Positions 47,766 through 57,592 of a DNA stretch of 64,000 nucleotides are shown piece by piece. The notes beneath the pieces are model-generated. The model saw only the letters and a list, made by a program, of their open reading frames with translations, searched no databases and was not told where the DNA came from. The position numbers and the translations under genes are program-made. This DNA is from Entoloma clypeatum. Lineage: Eukaryota > Basidiomycota > Agaricomycetes > Agaricales > Entolomataceae. The stretch lies in contig OY751491.1 in assembly GCA_963565915.1 (NCBI GenBank), forward strand, positions 2,914,001 to 2,978,000, read 5' to 3'. How positions within the stretch are numbered: position 1 is the stretch's first letter; every line of letters starts with the position of its first letter.

Positions 47766-48801
47766 GGCTTCAGAATTGGATTTGCGATTTAGTTAGACAG
47801 GAATGTGGGCAGTAGTAGTACTAGAAGGTGCCGGCTTGAGAGAGTATTTAAGTGTTGATCAGTTTTTAGGCATTTGAGCATAAGCGCACCTCTGAGCCCG
47901 AAGTTACCGCTTCATTGATCGAGGATCTCCTCTCGTTTCAGCGATGAGATTACGCAGCCTCCGACAATGAACTCGATTGACCTGGCATCGACTCGGAGGC
48001 ACCTCGGGCTCAGAGTACAGCCGATTTCAGTCGGGCTCCGGAGGGCTCCGGTGGCCGATGGGATCACACCACACTCCCCCGGGACCCGCGCGCGTCTTGT
48101 TTCCATCATGTAGTTGGAAAACAGAGTAGACATTGCCTGTGACAGCCCGAGATTTCGATTGGTTTCAACTTGCGCGCTGATCTACAGTGGCAAGCTGAAC
48201 AATAAGTTACCTTGCTTTCGGAAGACAGTGGGAGTCTCATCGTGTAGCGCACAGGTCACTGATTTACGCCGCGGCGAAGGATCTAGTGTTCACTGCAAGC
48301 AATCAAAAATGATTAGTTACATAATTACGGGCGGTCGAGTTACATAGCGCCCAGTGGCAGTGGCAGTGGTGAGGCTTAAATTTGACGCAGCCACCTTCAG
48401 CATAGAAGACGATATTAGGACTCTGCAGCACTGCGCAAGTGGGGCTTAATACCTATGACTCTGCTGAAACGTGTTTCTACCACGCATCGGCCCTGTTCAC
48501 ATAACAGAATCAACTTTCATGATGTACAGTGAAAACGGACTAGTATGGCGACTTGATTATGACGATATATTATCTAACTGGTGCCTACAAGCAATGTCAC
48601 GGTGCTAAGACTCGAAGTCCTAAAAAGACAGGATAAAATACAAGTCCGTCGGGTTCCACCTTCGCGTCGGGCGATTTGGTCAGTCCCTTGCGCTGAAGAC
48701 AGATTCAGCTGCGCATGGGTATCTGCGACAGATCTGAACGATCTAAACCCTCTACCTGGGGTAGTTCTTGGAAATCGTTGGATTAACATCTCTTCGTTGC
48801 A
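47766..48801. promoter_or_regulatory. Intergenic between zinc-finger paralogues
   Basis: 1.04 kb, the upstream region of gene A and downstream of gene B. It contains a short GGCAGT tandem near 48354-48371 and repeated CTCCGGA/CTCCGGT words near 48035-48053. No gene supported. Confidence 0.35.
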
Positions 48802-49822
48802 TCAAACTGGCATATGCCTACCAAGTCCATAGGTTGCGGGGTACATTGAAGAAGCCCCAGGTGCAACGCTGCCTTCACTGGGTGCTGCAAATTCTCTCGG
48901 GTTTGAATGACTGCTGCGCCACATGATCTCTTCCTGTCCGTAGAATTAACATCGAGGAACAGTCTGTAAGAGAAAAAAAAATACCATTCTTTCCTCGAAT
49001 GTCCTGACCATGATATCAAGCATATCCTCCACTTGACGTCTGGTGTATATCGGCTTTTCTTTATGTCCCCCTCGTCTTACGACGCCTGTGTCATTTATAC
49101 CGTTCGTCCACTGTGACCTCGGCTGGAAGGCTGGCGTGGACATTTCACTGATATTTCTTTGCTGCTCATCCTTTTTGAAATTAGTATTTTCTTCATGATG
49201 CAATGATGCACTTCTTACCGATGCTTTTGGGGGCAGGGCGGTCGCTCCCCAGTCTGGGGTCGCCATCCCCGATGGCGGAGCAGAACCATCGGGTGTGAAT
49301 GAAAGTGGACTCGGAGGTATTGACGCATAAAGGAAGGATGAGAGAAACTCGTCCATATTCTCCTGCTGTGTTGGTTCAGACCGCACCAAAAATGGTGACG
49401 CCAGCGAAAAGAAATCAGGGGTCGTCGTTGAACTGGCTTCCAGGACAGATGTATTGTTGAGATTGTTCCCCGAGGTCGAACAACTCGAGTCCGATGTGTA
49501 CCATACATTTTTAGGACATTGGAGATTGTGACGTTGCAACTCCTCGCTGGAGTACGAATTTTGTTGGATGAGTATATGGTTTCGAAGAAAGCACGAACCT
49601 CGATGCAAAGGACATCCCGCAGGCTTGACACTTTGCGGTAGCACTCCGTAAATCTAATTAGACTGTCAATAACCTGGAGTCGTCGGTGCGCCAGGGTTAC
49701 CCACGGATGGCATGATGTCGACGGAGGTTTGATCTTCTGGTAAAAGGCGCGTCGCATCGCGGGCAATGATAGGCACCATCGTCCGGATTGCGGCGGAGCT
49801 CATCGATATCTACCATGCTCAT
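48802..49822 (-). CDS. Two-finger zinc-finger protein B (C2H2 plus C2HC)
   Basis: Exons 49822-49705, 49653-49599, 49546-49219, 49170-48985 and 48933-48802 give 272 aa. Finger 1 is YHCPRCDAPFTRRSNLRRHH followed by AIH across the intron (C2H2); finger 2 is KCQACGMSFAS/SEELQRHNLQC (C2HC). Both fingers are interrupted by introns at the same positions and phases as in gene A, and the C-terminal block EKPIYTRRQVEDMLDIMVRT is nearly identical. Between them lies a fast-evolving Ser/Pro/Thr region. A second in-frame ATG two codons in is an alternative start. Bases 49218-49171 could also be read through in frame; I treat them as an intron because gene A needs one at this point. Same strand as A, about 1 kb apart: a tandem duplication. 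Confidence 0.75.
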
Positions 49823-50378
49823 GGCGTGAATGAATCTTTAAGAAGTGGTCAAGAGTGAAGGAAGAGGCCTGCAGTACAGGTAGGAACTACGCCCTTTCGC
49901 CAAGTATTTAACACTGGGTTTCGGGGATGTATAGCCGGATACAAACATATCAAGAACATCCGCAGATCTTGGGCGCAAACTTCGTTCATTTTTGCGTTGT
50001 TTTCCATTTGTTGAATCACATCCGGGATATGATTGACAATCAATTTCTAAAACCCAAACATGTCCCGAGGAATCTGAAATATCGTGACTCGCGCCATCTC
50101 CGCAAACTTACCAAGCAATGGGCGGGTGCGTAGTATGTCCTTTTTGCCTTTTCGAGAGATCGACAAGCTCGGACCTGAGGGAGGGGGCTGTGTACAATGT
50201 ACATCGATCACAATACTCTGCAACCCCGGCGACGTAACATGGGTCTGTTAATTATGAACCAGTCTATTTGAACTTGTGATGTATAGATCATACTCTTACC
50301 TGGAAGCCTTCTTTTGCCCTGAATGGGCGTCAGTGTATCAGCCATAACGACATCAATGGGAGATGCAACCGTCTCACA
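49823..50378. other. Intergenic
   Basis: 556 bases upstream of zinc-finger gene B and downstream of the next minus-strand gene. No coding signal. Confidence 0.45.
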
Positions 50379-51139
50379 TCAAACACGGAGGGAATAACCT
50401 TGAGGACGCGCTTGATCTACCCCGGAGGCAAAATATGACAAGAACCGCGTTATGCGCTCGTTGGAAGTCTCCGCTCCGCCTTCCACTCCTATTTGAGATG
50501 GTTCCTGAAGTGAGGGATTCTGGGCGTGTCGCAAAGGATACATGGAAATACTCTAGGACCGAAAAATCTCGAGATTTACTTCTGCTCCAGCACTCAAAAC
50601 AGGACAGTCACCTGCGGAGGGCGTCCTGAATTTGTCGTCAGAAAGACCTGAATCAGCCCGAGAACAGCTCCAAATGCAGTGACGGTGAAACATACATCAG
50701 GCATGCGGTAGTTGGCGGAGGACTCGGGTCAGGCCCTTTAGGGATAAAACATTGGCGCACTACCCCAAAAGTGATCGGAAGTGGAGATTCGGCGGCTGCA
50801 GCGCCGAAGACTGGGTTTCCTAGTATCCCCTCGATGATGTGATACCAGCCAAGTAGACCTGTGTTAACATCAGCCAAGTTCTCCGGAGCCCAAACCTGCG
50901 GAATGAGGTGAGATTCAGGCTAAACCATTCACCTTTGTTCCCCCCCGTTCTCCATTGCTAAGCCTATGGTTACAAGGGATGAAGAGAAGCTCTGTTGTGG
51001 CGGTTGACGTTTGCAGAGCTGTTGGGGAGAGATGTCCTCGATATATGTCTCGACATCCCAGATTTTGGAGTAGCTGTGTTGCAAAAAAACACCAAGGTGG
51101 GAGTCAACCAAAAAATTTCTTCTTCGAGGGCTTGTACAT
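50379..51139 (-). CDS. Probable membrane protein, gene model incomplete
   Basis: Minus-strand exons 50895-50764, 50722-50612 and 50552-50379 are all phase 0 with good splice borders. They read VWAPENLADVNTGLLGWYHI, GILGNPVFGAAAAESPLPIT, a membrane stretch CFTVTAFGAVLGLIQVFLTT and a charged tail TSNERITRFLSYFASGVDQA ending ...GYSLRV. Upstream, an exon 51073-50933 is open in two frames: one joins the body in phase 0 but has no ATG; the other gives a natural basic start from the ATG at 51139 (MYKPSKKKFF then ATPKSGMSRHISRTS) but stops near 50970. Either an unseen splice or a one-base change links them. Family not recognised. The duplicated block begins inside this gene, at 50913. Confidence 0.45.
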
Positions 51140-51327
51140 ATATATCAGTTGAGTGAAAGAGCCTCGACTTGATTGACGTTCGTTCATAAGACGCGTAATG
51201 TCAAGAACATCTGAATCTCGAGAACGATGCTTCCAGCCAGGCTCGAATAGTGTCACTTTGATAAGTATTTCCTGGACGAAGACTCTGCAAACCATTGTCC
51301 ACAAGAGACCAAAAATGACACACAAGA

Positions 51328-52558
51328 TTACAATTTTGCCTTGCCAGCCAATTCCGCATCACGCAATCTCCGAGCACGAATCGCTCTTCCCGCGCAACTG
51401 ACACTCTCCCTGCCCAGCTTCTCGCTGATCCACCAGCCAATATCGGACATTCTGTCAAGGTCTATCGTTCCATGATGCGATCCTAGAACTTTGTACGGAG
51501 AGTCCTCGAGGGCGTACAAAACGTCTTCAGTAGCAACATTGCCTGTTGCACCTGGAGAGTATGGACATCCCCCCAAACCACCAACAGAAGAGTCGATGGT
51601 TCGAATGCCCTGAGCAAGGGCGGCAAATACGTTTGCAACTGCCGTACCGTAGGTATCATGGAACTATGCAGGATCAACAGGCATGTTCACCTATCCTTGC
51701 AAGAATACTTACATGACCCTGAAAACCAAAATATAAGAATGATGAAAGGATGCAGAAAGGGGAAGAGCCGACTGACAGCCAATTTCTCAACGGGGACACT
51801 CTTTTTGACCTCCTCGATCATCTCTGCTATGGTGTGGGGAGTACCTTGACCGACCGTGTCGCCTAGGCTGACTTCGTAGCATCCCATATCTATCAATGAC
51901 TTTGCGACTTCCCTTACACGCTGGTAATCGACCTTTCCGGAGTAGGGACAAGCGATCACGACGCTGACATATCCACGCACGCGCAGACCACGGTCCAAGG
52001 CTGCCTTTGCAACGGGTTGTAAACGCGTCAAAGATTCTGCAGTGGTCGTGTTAAGGTTCGCCTTGGTGAATGCGTCGGTGGCTGCTGTGAAAATGGAGAT
52101 TTCGTCAGACAGCGGAGAATTGGCGGGAGAATTATCGAGGAGCGATATAAGGTTCTCGAGTCCCCTTTTATTCGGTACGAGGACAGGGTAATGGACGCCT
52201 GGCATGCGCTCCATGCGCGAGATGACTTCTGCCGTGCCAGCCATCTAGCCGTGAAGATTGAGAGATGCCATGGTGTAATAAGATGGCAGGAGCACACCTG
52301 AGGGACCCATTTAGGACTGACAAAACTGCCGGCCTCAATGACACGGGATCCTGCTCGTGCGAGGCGGTTGATGAGCTCGACTTTGACGTCGACGGGGATT
52401 ACGCCCTTTTCGTTTTGAAGGCCGTCGCGGGGACCGACCTCAACGATGTTGACAATATTGTTTGAGGATGGCTGGGTCGCAAATGTCCTACGAGAAACCT
52501 GGCATTGTAGCTGGCGGAAACGCCGTAAAAGTTGAGGAAATGAGGAGCATCCCATCAT
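51328..52558 (-). CDS. Hydroxymethylglutaryl-CoA lyase, mitochondrial (copy 1)
   Basis: Cleaves HMG-CoA to acetyl-CoA and acetoacetate in leucine breakdown and ketogenesis. Exons 52558-52298, 52244-51777, 51718-51713 (6 bases) and 51663-51328; 356 aa. The N-terminus [20 protein letters not shown] is a typical mitochondrial presequence. The catalytic barrel begins [17 protein letters not shown] (metal-binding Asp), continues [20 protein letters not shown] and [12 protein letters not shown], then [17 protein letters not shown], and ends with the family signature [20 protein letters not shown]. The GH of GHFHDTYG comes wholly from the 6-base exon; without it the frame still holds but the first His is lost. 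It is divergent from the alpha/beta hydrolase with 200 bases between starts. No peroxisomal tail. Confidence 0.93.
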
Positions 52559-52758
52559 CGTTCAGATCTGAGGTGACGGAACGTCGACTCAACGACAACC
52601 GCCGCTTCCCCTGCTTTCTGTTCTCCGCGTCACCTTTACAATGAAGTCTTCCAGTTCTTATGAATACTGGGGCCGGAAGCGGGCTACTGGTTCGGTTGTC
52701 ACCGGGGGAATCGGGGGGGATCAGTGAGAAATACTTCCGGTTATGAAGCTCTGAAGCC

Positions 52759-54122
52759 ATGACCTCTGTTTCTCAATCCTACGTCTTCGACCCCCGTCCC
52801 AACTATCCTCTCCTCATCACCGCGAAGCGCTACTGGAAACCAGACTCCTCACACGTCAACGACCCCGGCGCTGTCACACTGATCTTTGCACATGGCACCG
52901 GATTTCATAAAGAGCAATGGGAGCCTACATGCGATGACTTGTGGGCCCTTCTGGAAAAGTGTGGAGGCACCGTAAAAGTGCGCGAGATGTGGTCTATCGA
53001 CGCGCCAAATCATGGCGATGCGGCCATTTTGAATGAACACACGCTGAAGACCGGTTATGACCCAATATGTACGGGCTGACATCTGTTCTACTCATGCTCC
53101 TGCTCTAACCCTTAATTCACAGTTGGATGGGAGGAATATGCTCGTTCCCTTCACACGTTCCTCACCGGCTTCGGTACAGGTGTTGACGTTGATTTCAGCA
53201 CTCATCAGCTGGTAGGAATTGGCCATTCCATGGGTGCAGTCAGTCTGTGGGTTCAAGCTGGGTTTCCTTCATCGCCCCTTTGTGATGAAATACATGTTAC
53301 CTAGTGCGCTTTCCCTGGGATATTCTTCAAAGCTTAAATTCGCATCTTTCGTTTTTTGCGAGTTAATGGCTATGCATCAGAAGTATGCCGAAGGACCCGG
53401 CCATGCTCTAATCAACGGCGCCATCAAACGCAGAGATATCTGGCCATCTAGAGAAGAGGCGTACAAGTCACTCAAGAGCAGACCTGCTTGGAAAGTATGG
53501 GATGACAGAGTTTTGAAGATTTTTGTGGTGCGTCCATCTCGTGTTGATTATCCAGTTGATCTTCCTAAAGTCGCGTGCCTTAGAATGAAGGCTTGCGGCC
53601 GCTCCCCACTTTAGCGTACCCCGACAAGACTCAAGGCGTCACATTCAAATGCTCTCGCAGCCAAGAAACGGTTAGGTGCTGCGATGCAATTCTAATCACC
53701 ACCTATCTAACGTTCGGGTTTAGGCATGCTATAGAGACCCTCTCGGCTTCTCTCGGGCATATAACCTGATCGGATCTCTTGCAAAGCGACTCCCAGTTCA
53801 CTTGATCTATGGCGATATTCACGATTACCTGTCAGTCATTCTACACCCAGACATCAACAGTTTTTTCGAAAATATTTTGTAGCTCACTCGAGATCAAGGA
53901 GGATGTCGTGAATAGCGCTGTCGGAGGGGCACAGAATTTGGCCTCCCTTTCCTTTGTCAAAGATGCTGGGCATCTTGTATGTTTGTTGTCTTTTGCCGAC
54001 AGAATCTTGTGATTTCACTTTTTCACTTTCAGATAATTCAGACGAATCCGACGCGTCTCGCACAGCATATTCATGATGCCTTGTCACTTGACAGCTCCCG
54101 AAAGTTGGTTGCGAAGCTATAG
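52759..54122 (+). CDS. Alpha/beta hydrolase (copy 1)
   Basis: Exons 52759-53068, 53123-53246, 53305-53527, 53584-53670, 53724-53830, 53883-53976 and 54033-54122; 344 aa, all phases close. Fold landmarks: TLIFAHGTGFHKEQWEP (oxyanion strand HG), IDAPNHGDA, the nucleophile elbow LVGIGHSMGAVS (GxSxG with Ser), an acid region VHLIYGDIHDYL, and SFVKDAGHL carrying the likely catalytic His. It resembles fungal hydrolases related to the peroxisomal Lpx1 group, but I see no clear PTS1 tail (ends LVAKL), so the substrate and location are open. It shares a 200-base divergent promoter with HMG-CoA lyase, which may mean co-regulation. Confidence 0.8.
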
Positions 54123-54354
54123 TTCCTTGTATACTTCAAACGTCAATTTCGATGACATGGGAGACAATACACACCTGGTCATTCCTTCAAAACTCATGTT
54201 ATGAGCAAATTGCGGTCTGATATATATTGGTTGAGGTGACCTCGAACTCTATTAATAATGACCACAAACGTCATCGCACGCCATTCGTCCACCTTACCTT
54301 CACTATATCATAGGTGGAGTGTCAGGAGCTATCTGCCCATCTGTTTTTGTGGTC

Positions 54355-55807
54355 ATGGCAGCGGTAGCCGTCACCCAAGTTGCAGACATCCTCCAGAACT
54401 CTTTGCACATCTTCGAACCCGAACCCGAGCCCTTGACCGTTTCCGAAAGTTCTCCAGAAGCTACGACTCAACCTGATATTAATTATCATCCTGACGAGGC
54501 GAAATGGAAGGCTCGAACAGCACGGAGATTGGCTGAAGATCCATCGCTGCCCTCGACATCCCTTCCTTCAGGATTTCCACTCAAAGTAGAATCGCCGCTA
54601 GTTTGGAGGGGCGATGATTGGAAGGACGAGAAGGAATGGGTTTATGAGCTAAACTCTGACCAGCTCAAGGAGATTGATGATGCCCTTCGTCACTTTCAAA
54701 GCGAGTAAAACATGTCCTCCCGTGTAATAACAGACCAACCCTCTCGACAGCCTTGAACAAACCTCGAGGCCACATCTCTCGATGGACCTTCCCCTTGCCT
54801 AACTTGGGCCCCATACTCACCTACCTCGCACAAGAACTCCACACCGGCCGCGGTTTCTTTGTTCTGCGCGCCATCCCCGTCTCGTCCTACTCTCGCGAAG
54901 AAAACGCAATCGTCTACGCCGGCGTTTCCTCATATATTGCCAATCTGCGTGGGGTGCAGGACGCACCCCATGGTGTTCTTGCTCACATCAAGGATCTCAC
55001 GCAGACGCACCCGGCCAAGGTGATCGGCGCTCCAGCATACACGACCGATAAGCAAGTGTTTCACACAGACGTCGGTGATATCGTTGCATTGTTTTCCCTC
55101 GAGACTGCTGCAGAAGGGGGCACATCTAGGATTAGCAGCACTGGGAACCTGTACAACGAGCTCGCTGAGACGAGGCCTGACTTAATCAGGACCCTCTCCG
55201 AGCCTTGGCCTTTCGACGGGCAAGTCTATCCTTTTCCCAGCAAACGTTGTGGGAGATTTACTTTTTACACTCACCACCAGGTTCGGTGGTACTCAGCCGT
55301 ACACCTTGCGACCCATCTTGTACCACTATGACTCGAATATCATCCTCCAATACGCCCGCCGGTCATTGACTGGCTTCCTCGGCCTGCCTCGCACCCCTGG
55401 CATTCCTCCCCTTACCGAGGCACAAAAAGAGGCCCTCGATACGCTCCATTTCCTCGGAGAGAAGTATGCCCTCGGTCTCAACTTCCAGAAAGGGGACATC
55501 CAGTATATCAACAACCTCGCCATCTTCCATGCACGAGATGCTTTTATCGACACACCTGAGAAAACGTGAGGTCCCCTTTACGTCGTCGTTTTGGCGTACT
55601 TTGGAATTAAACATGTGTCGTAGTCGCCATCTGCTTCGCCTCTGGCTCCGCAACGAAGGCCTTGCATGGAAGACTCCCAGGGACCTTGAAGAAAATTGGA
55701 AGAGATTATACTACACTATTAGTGCTGATGAGCAGGTGTTCTCTCTGGAACCCTTCGTCAGGACGGGAGCCATTGGAGGGACGAAGCCTCGGGCAACCGC
55801 TTATTAA
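54355..55807 (+). CDS. TauD/TfdA-like (2-oxoglutarate-dependent dioxygenase fold) protein (copy 1)
   Basis: Exons 54355-54700, 54751-55219, 55281-55565 and 55624-55807; 427 aa. Two of its three introns begin with GC: 54701-54750 (GCGAGT) and 55220-55280 (GCAAGT). With them the chain reads through LRHFQ/TLNKPRGHISRWTF and EPWPFDG/FGGTQPYTLRP. Family features: LHTGRGFFVLRAIPV, the iron-binding pair in VFHTDVGDIVALF (H-x-D) and the distal His in INNLAIFHARDAFID, followed by HLLRLWLRNEGLAWKTP. This is the fungal TauD-like group with no defined substrate. The ATG at 54355 is the first in frame. A 29-base GT-AG intron (54705-54733) would also keep frame but is shorter than any other intron here and inserts residues not expected in the family. 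Confidence 0.82.
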
Positions 55808-56056
55808 CAGGCTGTAAATGATATTACTTTGCCGTTTTTTGTCGGCGATTTGAGTGAGTACTCATTACACCCAAAGTCACAATTATGGCGTTCGGATTGT
55901 CTAAAATTGGTATCACGGTTGCGTGAGTATTGTTCGAAGGCTGAAGATTGGGACGATAAAGAAATGGGAAATCCAGAGTAATCGGGAGTCGCCCAGGAGC
56001 CCAAAAATATGTATGCACAAGAAAGTGATTGTCCACAAGTGCATAAGCCCCATGGG

Positions 56057-57409
56057 TCACTCCGCCTTCTTCGCCTCACGTTCTTCTCGAATCTGCCTCA
56101 CATGATGTTGTTTCTTTTCCAAATCTGTGTAGGGTATGGATGTGATGTATGAGCCCACTGGCATGGATAAGTCATGTGCATACATACCGTGAGCCCACAT
56201 AGCCGCTCCGACGCGGTTTGAGACTGTAAAAACCAGTCCGATGACTGGTAAACCTTCCAAAAGTGCCGCAGTGAACCCGAAGACTACAGATGGATCATTT
56301 AGAATAGAAAATAGAATGGACACGGTAATGTGAGAACATACTGCGATAATCCCATTTCCGTTCTTCCATGAAGACAGCCACCTGAAATTCTGTCATTTTC
56401 TTAGATTCAAAATACTGATATATACACATGGATGATCAGCATAAGATGCCGTGTAGAAATTCACAAGGGAACATCCATACCTGCCGATGAAGATTCTGCG
56501 CAGTACGAAGAGCCTTGAACCACGCCGCGACAAGAATCCCGACGAAAGGGTAAAAGCTGAATGGGATAAGGAGAACTGTCCAAATACATGTTTGTTCTTG
56601 AGCGAACCAAATTCGTAAAATTCATGGCAAAGCATACGCACGTCTGACGATAGAAAACCCGACCGGACCCCTCATCAACTTCTTGACGAACCGATGCCAA
56701 GGCGTGCCCAAGTCCACGACGGGCGGGACATCCCACTCCTCGACATATGGCTGCCAGAACTCCGGCCCCTTCCCTCGTGACGCGAGTGTATGCGCCCATG
56801 CTCGTTCACGGGCGATGCGGATATTTCGGGAAAGGAAGAAGCGCAAAATGTAGGTCACTTGGGAGCCAAGAAAGAGAACTGCTGCATCTGTTTATTTTGG
56901 GTGAAAACATGGTGAAACTCAGAGGTAGAAAAGGACGAACATGTGGGTAACGAAAACGGAACGTTGAAGCCAAACAGCGTATCATTGGAGAGACCTGTGA
57001 TGCGCGGCGACCTACACGTATGTTGACCAAGGTGAACAGCGTATTATTTGTTTCAATAGCCACGCTCACTTGGCGAGGAAAACCTGAATGAACTTTCGTT
57101 GGATGTTGAAAGTTAGGAGAGCCTGTGTGCAACATCCGCAGTCAATAATTATCCAAATAGGTTGAACACATTTACCCAGATAGCCCCTACGATTGCTCCA
57201 CGCTGCGTGGCGTGTTTGCACTTGTCCCAGGCCGGGCCGTACAGGACTTTGTTGGTCAGGAGTCGGTAGGCACCAACAATGATATAGGTCGGCGAATAAC
57301 GGAGACGAAGAGTTGCTCTCAAGAGATGTGGTGGGACCTGTTCATTGGAAGACAGAGAGGACCGACGCTCAAATAGACTGTCATGAGCTTCGGGTCCACT
57401 CGCTGACAT
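56057..57409 (-). CDS. Membrane protein of the EI24/LDS (outer spore wall) type
   Basis: Multi-exon gene; exon 57409-57176 starts MSASGPEAHDSLFERRSSLS and runs into RLRYSPTYIIVGAYRLLTNK and TQRGAIVGAIW. Exon 57122-57070 (ALLTFNIQRKFIQVFLA) follows, then a section not fully resolved, then an exon with VTYILRFFLSRNIRIARERA and WDVPPVVDLGTPWHRFVKKL, then the membrane segment VLLIPFSFYPFVGILVAAWF. The end reads VVFGFTAALLEGLPVIGLVF and NRVGAAMWAHDLEKKQH, with intron GTATGT...CACAG before DLEKK. The pattern of hydrophobic hairpins and the 'NRVGAAMWAHDLEK' motif is that of fungal Lds/Rrt8-like proteins with an EI24 domain, linked in yeast to lipid droplets and the spore wall. Role here is inference. 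Confidence 0.62.
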
Positions 57410-57592
57410 TTCAACGATTGATTGTGAGGTGTAGTACTGGTGTAGTCGTGAGCCGGATAAATTGAAATCCACGTGAAATATATAAAAATGAACTGCTTGT
57501 CATGAAGAAGGAACAAAAGTCATAACGAACACGGGGAGGAATATGAGATGCGAAAAGACACATTCATTGTATAGGTGAACAGTATGCTTCCC

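Larger units (their letters stand above)
50913..54937. repeat. Copy 1 of a 4,025-base direct repeat
   Basis: This interval recurs at 59976-64000 in the same orientation, offset 9,063 bases. Wherever I compared them, including introns, spacers and the 7-C run at 50940/60003, the two are identical, and every open frame recurs at the same offset. Copy 2 starts directly after an N gap and runs off the window end, so the true length is unknown. Confidence 0.95.

Noticed and set aside
54705..54733. A 29-base GT-AG intron in the TauD-like gene
   Set aside because: It keeps frame but is far shorter than every other intron here and inserts residues not expected in the family. The overlapping 50-base GC-AG intron has a branch site and gives the expected sequence.
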